The translations under genes were made by a program, and so were the position numbers. A stretch of 64,000 nt of DNA from Isoetes taiwanensis (taxonomy: Eukaryota; Streptophyta; Lycopodiopsida; Isoetales; Isoetaceae): positions 6,894,748 to 6,958,747 of the forward strand of contig JAJEKV010000031.1 of the NCBI GenBank assembly GCA_021234155.1. Direction: 5' to 3'. Of this stretch, positions 11,832 to 23,179 are shown one piece after another. The first letter of the stretch is position 1, and each line of letters starts with the position of its first letter. The notes under the pieces were generated by a model that saw only the letters and a list, made by a program, of their open reading frames with translations, searched no databases and had not been told where the DNA came from.

Positions 11832-14800
11832 TTAATGAAAGAAACTCAGAGAAATTAATCCCACCAATGCCATATTTTCTTCGCAAACCAGCAAACATAT
11901 ACATTTTAAAAAGGCATGATGCTCATCTTCAATTTGAGGTTCCCGACAGCAAGGACGGAATCGAAGTTCCCGTGGTATCTTCCCTCTTCCTGCTTCTATC
12001 TCTAAATGATGGCTGCTTAATCTCATTTGCGATATAAGTTGTCTCTTCTTCATCCCTATACCTGCATGTAAATAATCTTGTTCCCCATAAACCAGCATTG
12101 GATTCACTTCATTTCGATAAAACTCCATCTTAACTCCTGGTTGGCTCCATAATTTTTTCCATGTTCTGTCCATTACCAAATCCCGTAAGCCCACATCTAC
12201 ATCTGGCAAATCCGTAAGACTAATGCCCCACCATTCTGACCATGAAACAAGTTGTTGGTACCATCCATTATGACCAATTACTGACTGTGATTCTAACAAG
12301 GCTTGATGCGGTAAGCGAGCCTCATCCATATGTATCAGTCTATTATAAAAAACAAGTGTCTGGTATAGCGCTTCAGTTTCAAATGGAATCATACCCACTT
12401 CAGCCAACATCATTTCATATGGAGTTTGAACCTTTACGCCCAATTCTTGCAATAAGAACCTCTTCTGTACTTTCTCAATCTTAGCCCATTTATTTCTTGC
12501 TAACCCTGGCCCCCAAACTGGGCATCCATATAAAACCACTGGTTGTACCAAGGTTCTGAACATAAGTTTTCGCAAGAACCACTGCCTTACTTCCATACTT
12601 CTCCACATACTAAAAACACTGTATAAAGCTCGCAAACCTCCGGTTATTCTTTTTTCAACCCCCACATTCCATTTGTAATCATCAGTAAATTCTATTCCAA
12701 GATATTTATACTGATGCACCTGTTCCAATTCTTGTCCTTCAAATCTCATATGTATCAACCGTCTTTTCCCTACCACCATAGTTTTAGTTTTACTCTCATT
12801 TACTTTCATTCCTGTCTCACGGCAAAAAGATTCTAAAGCATTTAATAATCTCTGAAGCCCTTCTTCTGTTCTCGAGAGGAGGACAACATCATCAGCATAG
12901 AACAATGCCTTAATCATATATCGTCCTAATTTCACCCCCAAAGCTCCTTCCTCTCTCTCCAACCATTCCTCTAATTCATCGATAAACAGTCCGAAAAGTG
13001 TCGGAGATAGCGGACAACCTTGTTTAACTCCAACATTGCTTTCTATTTTGCCAGCCCCTTCCATTGGGGAGGATAATTCAATAAGCACCTTTTCATATAA
13101 ACGCGCTACTCCATTTAGGAGTTGATGTGGCACATGCAAATTCTCCAGCCTCTTCCTCAACTTTTGCCTTGACACCCTGTCAAAAGCTTTGGTAAAATCC
13201 ACGAAGCAGCAGAAAAATGTATTTCTGACCCCTTTTGCCCCTTCAGCAGTAACCCGCAATGTTAGCAAATGGTCAATAGTAGAATGATTTTTTCGAAACC
13301 CTGCCTGTATTAAGGCCCTCTTCCCATGATCATCTGCCCAACTGCTAATTTTATTCTCCAATGCTGCCCCAAATAATTTTGCCATAGTGTTACTGACCAT
13401 AATGGTTCTATAATTCTCAACTCGATCCTTATCTCCAGCCTTAAATATAGGTATTAATCGATTCAAAGACCACTTCTATGGAAAACCCTCATTTAAAGCA
13501 GAATTAAACATTCTAGCTATCCTTATGCATACTTGCACACCCCCCCATTTCAAAATTTCTACTGCCATTCCTTCTGAATCCCTTGCTTTGCCATTAGACA
13601 TCTTTCTAAGAGACAATGCAATATCGTCGGCTGTAAATATATCAGGCACTTGTTCACTCACCTCTCCAAATGGCTTACTTCCTGGAACATCGTACAGATC
13701 CTTAACATATTCAAACAGGTCATGTCGCGTAAAATTTCCCAGAGGCACCCCCTTTGTCCTAAATCGGTTCCAGAAGTTTTTTGGTCTTTCTTTAAGATCG
13801 CCCAACAAATGCTACTGCCATTTCTCTTGCCACAATGCATGCTTATGACGTGTAATTTTTTTGAACATTTTTCGCGCTTCTCGCTTATCTAGAGTATTAA
13901 AATAGTGCTCTCTAGCTTTGTGACAGTCTACATCCCACCATGCTTGGTTTTTTCTCTTATGCATATACCCTTTAGTACGCCCAAAAACCTTTTCTGCGGT
14001 ATCTAGAAATATCTGCGTAAACAATTGATTCTGTTCTACCAGCCTTTCTGGCCAATTCAAATTCCCAAAAACTGCTTCAATTTCCTTACGAAAAGTTCCT
14101 GCTTTATTCCAACACAGGCGCAACTTACCACCCTGTGTTTTCCATGATTGATGCCTTGGAGCTCTTATCTCCAAAGTAAAGCACAATAAAGCATGATCAG
14201 AATCTGGCTGATCTAATATCTGGAAGCTTTTAAGCAAAGCGGCAGCATCTGGCATTCCAATAGCATAATCCACAACACTAGAACCTTGAGGGGTATTACA
14301 AGTGAAAACATCAGTCTTGGGGAATTGGTTTGTTCCATTATATATCACCATATCAAATGTCTCACAGAGTTGCAGTAGATGCTCCCCCATAGGATTATTA
14401 TCGTAATCTGCAGAGATCCTCTCCCAACCAATGCTTTTAGCAGGAATTTCATCTAGCCAAATATTATCCAAGTCTCCCAGAAAAACATTTGCTTGAGAAT
14501 CCTTCACCCTTGCATTAAAATCCCCCATCAAAAACACTATGCCTTTTTGCTTAAATTCTGCTATATCATTCGCCAAGTGAGTGAACGGGTCATTCAAGCT
14601 TAAATCCTTTTCGTCATAAATTCCTCCAGAGACTAAGGGAGCAAAATAAACTGCTGCAATATATATAAGTGAGCCCCCTCCTTTTATTTCGATCCACATA
14701 AACTGGTTGTGCCTGCTAGACCTAATAACTGTAATATTTTTACAAACCTATTTTCGCGCAAAGCAAGCTATTCCACCAAAGCCTCTCCCTCTAACTCCTC

Positions 14801-14985
14801 TTTTCTCATTCCATAGCGTATGCACTTTCTCAAAGCCATTGATCTCTCCAATCCTAGCACCTTCGTGTTCCCAGGTTTCTACAAAAATAATGACATCAAA
14901 ATCCTGTATTGCTTCTTGAACAGTGATCAATTTTCTACAGCTAAGACTATGGATGTTCCATACACCAAACCTGAGGGTCTTGAGT
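11832..14985 (-). pseudogene. LINE ORF2: endonuclease, reverse transcriptase, zinc knuckle
   Basis: The polyprotein nicks target DNA and copies its RNA there. Reading 5' to 3' on the minus strand: WNIHSLSC and VIIFVETWE open an apurinic-type endonuclease near 14975; FLMGDFNARV and the late SDHALLCF motif complete its active site. RT follows with LIPIFKAGDKDR, CFVDFTKAFDRV, VGVKQGCPLSPTLFGLFIDE, the catalytic FYADDVVLLS and YKYLGIEF. The tail contains CCREPQIEDEHHAFLKC, a Cys/His knuckle. Breaks seen: a stop at 13812 between endonuclease and RT, one at about 13476, an endonuclease frame break near 14700-14750, and a frameshift near 11832 before the last about 50 codons. All catalytic motifs remain. 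Confidence 0.85.
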
Positions 14986-15004
14986 TCCTAGAAGCGATCA
15001 TGCA

Positions 15005-15220
15005 CTATAACTCTACCCCCTGGATATATGCATATTTGCCCATCGCTTTAAATTCCTTCACCTCAGTCAGTAAACTCCGCAATTCCATTTGCTGCTTGGG
15101 AGTTAGATCCTCGTTTATCCATAGCTTTTGCCCTTTCAGAGCACTTCTATTATGCAAGACTCTATTTCGAGCTTCCACATCTCGAAAGCGCATATAATAT
15201 AATCGTCCTTGGCATACCAT
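15005..15220 (-). pseudogene. LINE ORF1-type C-terminal segment
   Basis: The minus frame reads LYYMRFRDVEARNRVL then KGQKLWINEDLTPKQQMELR, a pattern typical of the C-terminal part of ORF1-like nucleic-acid-binding proteins of LINEs (LKGxxIxINEDLT). It ends 20 bp upstream of the endonuclease frame. The 5' part is missing, so the element is 5'-truncated or its upstream part has decayed. Confidence 0.55.
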
Positions 15221-15230
15221 GAAGTCAGAA

Positions 15231-15860
15231 AATCTCTTTCATGAAACGGTATGCCGTATTCATTGCGGTGTCAGTGGTTCGACACGACATAAAGCGTGCC
15301 ATCTTGGAGAGCTTATCAACCACCACCATCAAGGCATCATGTCCCCTTAAAATTCATTGAAGACCTACTATGAAATCCACAGTGATGACTTCCCACTTAG
15401 CATTTGGGACATCCAAAGGTTCCTAGCACACGCAACTGCTTGGCCTTTATTTGCTGACATTCCTTGGCAATATGCTTCTTCATTCCAGTCTTTATAAACC
15501 TAACATGTTCGGCTATTGGACCATTATGTGTATCATGGAAAATAAGCTTCCTTAGTCTTGACGATTCTAGAATAGGTAACTTATTCCTATAATATAGAAG
15601 GTTACCTTCCTTCTTATAACGCCTAAAGGTGCCATGTCCCTTATTTGTTCTTGCATCCTTAGGCAAACTATACCACACTTCCTTAAACTCTGGATAATTG
15701 GGAATAGCTTGCTCAATTGTCCTGCCAAACTCACTTGTAAGGGTTGAAATAGATAATGAGTTTTGGTAATCAATGAATGGCAGGATAGGGCATCAACAAC
15801 AATGTTATGTTTTCCCAGCTCATAGACCATTTCAAAATCATATTTCTTAAGAAACACCAT
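15231..15860 (-). pseudogene. Ty3/gypsy RNase H - integrase fragment
   Basis: Minus strand, in order: KKYDFEMVYELGKHNIVVDALS (end of RNase H), FRRYKKEGNLLYY, LRKLIFHDTHNGPIAEHV (first histidines of the integrase zinc finger), then DALMVVVDKLSKMARF (integrase core) to 15232. It closely parallels the element at 47.4-61.6 kb (EEYDFDIIYKPGKLNVVADALS; HDTHNSPIAWHA), so it is the same lineage. Several frameshifts occur. The piece stops exactly where the LINE 5' end begins. Confidence 0.75.
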
Positions 15861-15929
15861 CTATCTCCTTTGTCAAAAATTAAGGTGAGGCTGAGTGAAA
15901 ATATATTGGAGGCTCTGATGACCTATATC

Positions 15930-16450
15930 TGTGACGACCATACGGATATTTGTATGATACGAACATTATACTCGTATGTACAAAAGATGGTCGTCACACG
16001 GATGCAAAAAAATAATTGGACAAGACAAGGTTTGAACTCGCAACCTTCCAGTTGCGAGTTACACACCTTTGCCAAGTGCACTACCAATATTTATTAAAGA
16101 TTTTCTCACGTCTTTCTCATATATGGGATTATATCTTCAGGAGGTTCTAGAATATTTTAGAACCTAGATGCATGCGCGACACTTGGCGAGATCTCATCCA
16201 TTGGAGTGGCGCGATCCTGACCGTTGGCCTAGATATATAAGGAGGCACCTCCTTCTTGTCGAACTATTTTAGTTCAACGCCAGTCTTGAGCCTTCTAGGC
16301 ATCTGTCTCGTATTCCTACTTGCTTTCGGACCATTGTACTCTTGATTCCTGTTCATATATCAGATTCTTTGCCGATCTTGGCATATTTCTTCTGTACTTG
16401 TTGCATATTTTTCACGTATTTTCCTTATTTTTTCGCATAGGTTCATGACA
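15930..16450 (+). repeat. Putative 5' LTR of decayed chromovirus
   Basis: It begins TGTGACGACCAT and ends GTTCATGACA just before the gag region. A terminal hairpin pairs 15930-15941 with 15987-15998 (ATGGTCGTCACA). A TATA box (TATATAA) is at 16234, with a pyrimidine-rich leader after it. No matching 3' LTR was seen in the window and the following bases do not look like a tRNA-Met primer site, so the boundaries are inferred. Confidence 0.45.
16022..16088 (-). other. tRNA-like pol III box A/box B segment
   Basis: On the minus strand TTGGTAGTGCACTTGGC resembles a tRNA D-arm/box A, and GAGTTCAAACCTTG about 30 nt later fits box B and a T-loop with a weakly paired 5-bp stem. The acceptor stem is not convincing, so this is a tRNA-derived relic (SINE head or captured tRNA) inside the LTR, not a tRNA gene. 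Confidence 0.35.
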
Positions 16451-16505
16451 GTTTGAACCGGAATCCCTTACCGATTCTTGCCTGCTCTGATCCTAAGCAT
16501 TTTTT

Positions 16506-17382
16506 TTGCTCGTATTTGGTGATTTTATATCTATAGAGGATGTTTCGACTTTATTACAGCAGGTCCAACAACTTGTTCAAGTATGCCAGCAGTTGCAGTT
16601 GAACAATAAAGAGCTTAAGAAACGTGTTGCTTCACGTGAATCTGCTTCTAGTTCTGGATTGAGGCTATCAGAGCCTAAGATCAGCCTGCCAGAGAAGTTT
16701 GACGGCACTCGGTCCAAGCTTCGTGGTTTTTCGAATCAGATCAGGCTTGTGATCTAGCTCCACACTCTCATAGATATCCCACGGCCCAGGAACAAGTTGG
16801 GCTGATTGGTTCTCTCCTCACAGGGCCAGCTCTAAGTTTATTTGCTTCTTTATTGGAGAAAGGAGCTCCAAGAGTTGCAAGAATTTGTTGCTTTCACTGC
16901 AGAGCTCGAGACATGCTTTGGAGACACCGATCGTCAGCGCATAGCAGTTACAAAACTTTGCAATCTAAGGCAAGGCTCTCGCCCAGCTTCAGTATATGCA
17001 TCAGAATTTCGTCAAATTGCGGTAGATACTGCTTGGGACGATGTTTTGTTTTCGAAGGGGGTTACATGAGAATGTCAAAGATATGCTGTTGTCTATGGAC
17101 GACCCTCAGACTTTGGAAGAAGTCATCAAATTTGCAGTTCGATATGATAATCGGCTCTTTGAACGTAGGCAGGAAAGATATAGACAGGTCTTCCCAATCA
17201 CACAAGCGCCTGTAGCTACGCCTTTCCCGGTCTCATCTGTAGAATCCAGTAGGTCTGAACCTGAGCCTATGCAGATTGATCGGGCAGTTCGAGGACCTTT
17301 ATCTGCCGCCGAGAAGCAACGTCAGAGAGAGGCTAATCTTTGGCTCTACTGTGGAGGAACTGAACATGGCCGGTCCGAGTAG
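16506..17382 (+). pseudogene. Chromovirus gag
   Basis: Frames read LLQQVQQLVQVCQQLQLNN (coiled-coil-like start), SLPEKFDGTRSKLRGF, then after a frameshift FTAELETCFGDTDRQRIAVT and GSRPASVYASEFRQIA. This is the Retrotrans_gag pattern (KFDGxxxKLRGF; FxxxLxxxFGDxDRxxxA). The end reads LWLYCGGTEH, a CCHC zinc knuckle whose first Cys has become Trp. At least three frame breaks occur. Style and motif spacing are like vertebrate sushi/fungal chromoviruses, not the common flowering-plant clades. Confidence 0.7.
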
Positions 17383-17489
17383 TAAGTGTCTCTCGTCGGC
17401 TGGCCGCCTTTTCTCAGACTCCTTCTACACTTCTTGACATGTTTATTCCATCGGATAAGGTCAGCAAGACATTCTTCATCTTTATATCA

Positions 17490-17800
17490 TTGAAATCAGA
17501 GTTTGGAAGATTGGAAGTGTTGGCGTAACTTGATTGTGGTGCAAATGCTTGCTTTATGGATAGTGCGTTCGCCAGTAAACAGGCCATCCCTAGAAGCAAG
17601 GTTGAGCAACTTGGTTCTATCGAAGTGATTGATGGACGAGAGATCTCTTCGGGCGCAGTCACAGAATGTACTGCGCCTCTTCAGGTTTTGTTCGAGGGAA
17701 TTTCTTGTAGTATTTCTTTCAATCTCATCACTAGCCCACATGCGCCAATAGTCTTGGGTTTGCCCTGGCTCGAGCTACACAACCCACAGATTGATTGACG
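17490..17800 (+). pseudogene. Chromovirus aspartic protease
   Basis: After LDCGANACFMDSAFA (expected active site D-S-G-A; here Ser is Cys), the frame continues with SKVEQLGSIEVIDGREISSG and SPHAPIVLGLPWLELHNPQ. The last block is the second conserved protease region of sushi-like chromoviruses (PVILGxPWLxxHNPxIDW). It is open for about 90 codons. An Ala/Pro/Val-rich linker (about 18000-18180, of the kind APAPVLAPVPA) follows before RT. This is one polyprotein with the neighbouring gag and RT pieces. Confidence 0.65.
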
Positions 17801-18299
17801 TATTAGATCATTTCGATTTGCTGGTTCTAGCTCAAGTTCCAGTTCATTTGCAGTTCAGGTCTCTACACCAACATCGACTTCGATTTGTGCAGTATTGTGG
17901 GCCCCTGATTCCGTCCTTGCTGTCCTTGTTTCTGCTCCATGTTCTGATTCGATTCTTGCCTCTGCTCCATTCATGCCCCTGATTCTGACCATATTCTCGA
18001 TGATGTTCCAACTCGAGCTCCAGTTTCTGCTCTTGCTCCTGCTCTTGCTCTTGCTCTTGCTCCTGTTCCAGTTCTCGCTTCTGCTCCTGCTCCAGTTCTT
18101 GCTCCAGTCCCTGCTCTAGTTCTTGTTCTAGTTGCTCTTGCTCCTGCTTATGTTCCTACTCCTGCTTCTGTAGAGGCTTCTTCATGCCCTCAGTTTCGTA
18201 TCTTGAAGATTTCTCTTCGCGAGTTTGTTAAATCTGGAAAGCAAGATCCGAGTTCAGTATTTGCAATCCAAGTTCACTCCTCGGCTAGCTCGACATTGG

Positions 18300-19380
18300 T
18301 GAAGTCCCAGCTAGCAAGCTCCCAGAGCATCGTCCATATGATTGTCCTATTGATTTGCAGCCCGGGACAATGCCGCCATATGGTCCGATATATGGTCTAT
18401 CTCCCACTAAGTTGAAGGTTTTGCGGGATTGTATTGAAGAGAATCTAGCCACTGGTTTCATACGACATTTTCAATCCCCTGCTGGAGCGCCTATCTTCTT
18501 CGTAAAAAACAAGGATGATTCGCTACGTCTGGTCGTTGATTATCGTGGCCTTAATAAAATCACAGTGCCGAATCGGTATCCGCTTCCACTGATCCCAGAG
18601 TTGTTGGAGCGACGAAGATTGATCTTCAGGGTGCCTACAATCTTATCCGGATCCAGCATATGGTCAATGATGTCTTTTGAGAGTTTTTAGACACTTTCAT
18701 TATCATCTATCTAGATGATATTCTTATTTATTCTAAGACTCTCAAAGAACATGAGAGGCATGTTCGACAGGTCTTTCAGAAGCTTCGTGAGCATAGGTTA
18801 TATGTCAAACTTGAGAAGAGTGAGTTCGAGCAGGATAATGTAGAGTTCCTTGGCTACTATATCACTCCACATGAAGTCTCTATGGATCCCCAAAAGGTCA
18901 GCACTGTTTTGGAGTGGCAAACACCTTCATCCGTTCGAGATGTTCAGTGTTTGGTTGGGTTTGTCAATTTCTATCAGGGTTTCATTCGGGATTATTCAGA
19001 GATTGCCCTTTTTTTGACATGCCTCACAGTTAAGGATGTGCCATTTGAATGGAGTGTGGATGCAAATTCTGCTTTCATTACTCTAAAGCATGCTTTTACC
19101 ACGGCGTCAGTTCTTGCTTTTGCTGATCCTTTGCGCCCATATGTTGTCGAAGAAGATGCTTCTGATTTTGCTCTTGGTGGGATCCTGTCACAAGAGGGGG
19201 ATGACCATGAATTGCATCCAATCGCCTATCACCTATGGAAGTTTCAGGCTGCTGCTGTTAGTGATAGTGGATTCTTTCGAGGAGTGGAGACGTTTCCTGG
19301 AGGGATCTCCTTATAAGGTCACAGTTTATACAGATCACCAAAATCTAGAGTATTTTTAGTCTGCTCGAGTGCTAAATGAT
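18300..19380 (+). pseudogene. Chromovirus reverse transcriptase and RNase H
   Basis: Seen in order: LSPTKLKVLRDCIEENLATG, SPAGAPIFFVKNKDDSLRL, VVDYRGLNKITVPNRYPLP, then an internal deletion near 18620-18660 that removes the first catalytic-Asp region. The frame resumes shifted with IYLDDILIYSKT (YxDD box, 18706-18741) and VEFLGYYITPHEVSM. RNase H follows: [20 protein letters not shown] and, in another frame, [12 protein letters not shown]. Stops and frameshifts at 18690, 19316 and 19360 show it cannot make enzyme. Confidence 0.8.
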
Positions 19381-19419
19381 CCTTAGACCTGGTGGTACAC
19401 TCAAGTATTATCCCGTATT

Positions 19420-21345
19420 GATTTCGTGATCAAGTACCATCCTGGATCCCTCCAAGGAAAGCCTGATACCTTGTCTCGACGCTCTTACCTTGAGCTCAAG
19501 CTAGGTGATCCAGCATTTGATCAACAATCACAGGTTATTCTAGGGCCTGATCGGTTCCAGCTTATGGTTCTGAGGCCTCATGATATGGCCTTGTTGGAGT
19601 CTTTCGAGCATCTCTGCCCTCCGATCCATTGGGTCAAGATGTATTCTCACACCTTGGCTCTGCATCATCTTCTCAGCAGATGCGATCAGACTATGATCGT
19701 TTTGAGGTTTGAGATGGACTCCTGTTCCATGATGGGCTTCTGTATATGCCAGATGGTGCTTCTAGGCTTCGGATTCTCCAGGCTTGCCATGATTCACGTA
19801 TGGCAAGACAATTTGGAGTAGCCAAGTCTCTTAAACTTATTAGTCGAGAGTATTGGTGGCCTGGGCTTCGTCGCTTTGTCGAAGCTTTTATTCGATCCTG
19901 TGACATCTGTTGTCAAGCGAAGGTTCCAAGACATCTTCCTCATGGCCTTCTTCAGCCACTGCTGGTACCAAATGGACCTTGGAAGAGCATTTCTATAGAC
20001 TTTATTTCGGAGCTGCCGCTCTCTCGGGGTTATGATGCCATCATAGTTGTTGATCGTTTCTTTAAGATGGCTCATTTAATTCCATGCAACATCACCATCA
20101 TCAGTGAGGGAACATCGGACCTTCTTCTTCGTGAAGTAGTCAGACTTCACAGCTTGCCTGATACTATCGTCAGCGATCGTGGACCGCAGTTCGTCGCAGG
20201 TTTTTGGAAGCGGCTTTTGGAATTATTGCATATCGACCGCTCACTGACATCTGGTCATCATCCAGAAAGTAATGGGTAGGCAGAGTGCACTAATCAGACT
20301 CTGGAGCAATATTTAAGGTGCTTTATCAGTTATCAGCAGGATGATTGGGTCGATTATCTTCCATTAGCTGAGTTTGCCTATAATAACTCAGTACATGTCT
20401 CCATTGGCCAGATTCCATTCTTTTTGAACTCTAGTTAGTATCCTCGTTGGTCTCTTAGTGTCACTGGCGGTGACTCTGTCAATCCTAGTGCCGAGTCTCG
20501 ATTTGAGAAACTCTAGGCTCTTCAATCAGATCTTCAACATCATCTTCACCCGGGGGGTGCACACAATGTGAAGTCTATATGGCATGTGCGTGCATAGGGT
20601 CAAGAGAAATTATCCCTTATACGGGATTTTCCTACAAAAATATCCCTTATATTTCATATACCCCTACCATATTTCCTTACAAATATATACGGAATTAAAG
20701 CAAAAAAAATCCCCTCCCATACTTATACGGTACGGTACGGTACGGTTTTGGCCCAAAAAAAAAAACCCCTACCGTACACGCACATGTTTTGTACGGTTTT
20801 TTTCTGTGTGCACCCTCCGGGCATCTTCACCGAGCACAGGAACATTATCGGCGTTATGCCAATTTGCATCGGCAAGAAGCTCCTAAATTTCACGTTGGTG
20901 ATCTTATCTGACTTCTTCGTAGGGACCTCCCTACCTCACGGCCCTGCAACAAGCTCCTTGGTCCTTACTGGATCACGACTCAAATCAGCAATGTGGCATT
21001 CCGGCTCGAGCTCCCTCCAGTTGTTCGGCTCCATCCAGTATTTCGTGTTTCTCTATTGGAGCCCTACACAGTTAATACTTTTCCGGATTGCATTCCTCCA
21101 CCGCCACCACCAGTAGAAATTGATGATCATGAGGAGTTCGAGGTTCGAGAGATTCTGGACTCCAAGTTTCTTCGTCGACGATTGTATTACTTTGTCGATT
21201 GGGAAGCTTACTCACCAAGCGATAGAACCTGATAGCCTGCCGATTATAACAAGAAATTTATCGCGACGGCCGTTCTCTTCTCCAACCCACTGCAAAAGAA
21301 ATTTTGTGCTAAGTCGAATAGATCTCAATTCTGGACATCCTTGAG
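19420..21345 (+). pseudogene. Chromovirus integrase with C-terminal chromodomain
   Basis: The HHCC region survives (CHDSRMARQFGVAKSLKLI, SCDICCQAK). The core reads SISIDFISELPLSRGYD, then DTIVSDRGPQFVAGFW and SGHHPESNG before a stop at 20277 where the catalytic Glu region begins ([12 protein letters not shown]). Then AEFAYNN, the C-terminal FHVGDLI, and VFRVSLLEPY. A 272-bp MITE interrupts it at 20550-20821. The end (21140-21232) is a chromodomain: FEVREILDSKFLRRRLYYF, VDWEAYSPSDRT, then a frameshift. Chromodomains steer integration to methylated H3. The type resembles fungal/vertebrate and non-seed-plant chromoviruses. Confidence 0.8.
20550..20821. mobile_element. 272-bp MITE with 9-bp target duplication
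   Basis: CATCTTCAC occurs at 20541-20549 and 20822-20830 and flanks an insert whose ends are inverted: CCGGGGGGTGCACACA on the left, TGTGTGCACCCTCCGG(G) on the right. The coding frame of the integrase is continuous when the two flanks are compared, which proves a clean insertion. A 9-bp duplication suggests a Mutator-like origin. The interior holds A-tracts and four tandem TACGG units (about 20727-20745). Confidence 0.85.
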
Positions 21346-21349
21346 ATGC

Positions 21350-22690
21350 GAAAAAACTTGCGGGAGTTGAACCTTGGGATTCGTCTGCAAATCTTTAGCC
21401 AAAAAGGTTTGATACTAAGTTTGCAAATAGAAAATTCTTTGATAACTAGTTACGGTGCCCATTGTTGATGGGCTGGGTTTGCTAGATTTATGGGGTTAGC
21501 TATCTGGACTGCTTGCTAGCGGACTTCCTCGGCCCAAATGGATTGGATCTCAGGAAGAGGTAGGGGTAATTCCTACTTGCTCCTAGAGTTCCTTAGGGTC
21601 GTGCTCAAAACAAAACTTGCCAAGACGACTGTCAGAAAGCTCCTCACACCTATGAGAACATCTTATCTCACACCTATGAGAACATCTTATCCTATGAGAA
21701 CATCTTATCTCATATGAGGCATTGCTTGTACTAATTTCATGCATCTAAATGCATTTTTATTCTTGCACTGGGTAAATCATATTCCTTTGAATTTAATGAG
21801 CCAATAAGGGCATTGTAATTTTGTACTATTTATATTTGACATTGTTTAATATATTTAGTTTGATTTTTTCTATCTATACATGGTTCTTACTCTAAGCTTC
21901 AAGTTGGTTAGGCCTACTTGCATGAAGTTGCAACATCTTCTAACAATACACAACCTTTTTCCTTCCATTGCCATGAGGGCATGTTGATTTCAAACAAATC
22001 ATATCATACGCATGGCAAAACTTTTCACAAGTTCTACGCACAAACATTGACAACCATTGTAGATTAGATCAAGTTCATCTAAATCACAATCATAGTCAAA
22101 ATTCACAAGTTCGGCTCATCTTAGTTGTTTTTTCAAACACTTGCTTAACCCCGTCTAAATTATTCTATTGTCATTGCAAAAATCTCCCATCCATACGTTG
22201 TGTGAAGGGCGCTTTCTTATTTCATCAGTAATAACATTTTTGTGGCCAATCAAATAACATTTTTATGACTAGGCATTTTGATATTTTTCCAGAAAAAAGG
22301 TAAATGTTTTAAAATACTACGAATGATGGGCTATAAAAGGCAAATGGGAAATACATTTCCATCTGCTAATCCTAAACACTAGGAAGAATTATACAAAAAC
22401 CATTTCAGAACAGTAAAAACTACATCAATTTAAATCTAAATAAGAGCTTCAAGACCAACGCTACTGTTTGAACGGGGGACAAAATGTACATGAATGATCA
22501 CAAAGGATTAGAAGGTGGAATTAAATCTGGAAGAGCTGACACTCTTCCAATTTTTTGCAGAGCTGCACATGCGCAGCCAAAGTGCTAGTGGGATGAACAG
22601 GTGGATAATGAGCACTGCTCTCATATTGGGGGCTCAAGCTGGTTCTTATGGCACCAGCATGAGCAGGATCAAGGCCTTGCATCTTCTGAA
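21350..22690. other. Non-coding DNA
   Basis: No gene seen. A short tandem repeat of CTATGAGAACATCTTATC (three copies, about 21648-21712) is the only local structure. The 3' LTR expected for the upstream chromovirus was not found here. Confidence 0.45.
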
Positions 22691-22699
22691 AAGTGGAGC

Positions 22700-22935
22700 T
22701 ATTTAGCAGCAGAACTGAATAGTTGCACTATTGTCAAAATCTGGTCCCATGTTTTCATGCAAAGGAGTCACTTCCTTTTTTGTTCCTGCAATGAACACAT
22801 TGCTCTCAGACAGGACCTTGCCATTGCCCCTTGCTCCAATTGCATAATCTGCAACCAATTGGATGTTGAGCATATGCCCGTTCTCAGGTCCAGTCTGGGT
22901 TACTAGGAAGTTGTCTTGAACCTACTGTATATGAA
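22700..22935 (-). other. Possible exon, unknown protein
   Basis: The minus strand reads VTQTGPENGHMLNIQL, then YAIGARGNGKVLSESNVFIA, and is open for about 75 codons after a candidate acceptor (ATATACAG near 22928). The composition looks coding, but I do not recognise the family. It lies downstream of the release factor exons at 23180-23800 and could belong to that locus or be independent. Confidence 0.3.
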
Positions 22936-23179
22936 TTTCCAATGTAAAAGCCAACAAAGTTGGGAAAAATGAAACATGCAGAACCGAAATTTGGCCTATG
23001 GATCAAATACATCTTTAACAGAATTTATGTGGGAACATTTGCAAATACAAATCTCAAGGTGGTCAGATAACCTGTTAAGCTTTTCAAGAGGTACATAGGA
23101 CTTTAACAGACTATATTATGGTCCCAATAGCTTGTGTATTCATGCAACAAAAATCTTTATTGCTTACAGAAAGAGATAC

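Larger units (their letters stand above)
11690..15226 (-). mobile_element. Nearly complete LINE (non-LTR retrotransposon)
   Basis: Minus-strand element with the end of an ORF1-like frame, then endonuclease, reverse transcriptase and a C-terminal zinc knuckle in the usual order. The 5' end meets a gypsy integrase fragment at about 15226. The 3' end lies in an A/T-rich stretch near 11660-11690, with no clear poly(A) or target duplication. The body carries few stops, so it is fairly young. Confidence 0.7.

Noticed and set aside
12242-14930. Plus-strand frames across the LINE
   Set aside because: Antisense shadows of the LINE polyprotein.
16450-16470. tRNA primer site for the chromovirus at the LTR end
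   Set aside because: GTTTGAACCGG does not begin with TGG or match a known tRNA 3' end; self-priming is possible but untestable here.
17895-18119. Leu-rich frame as a membrane protein
   Set aside because: It is the shifted reading of an Ala/Pro/Val-rich linker between protease and RT of the chromovirus.
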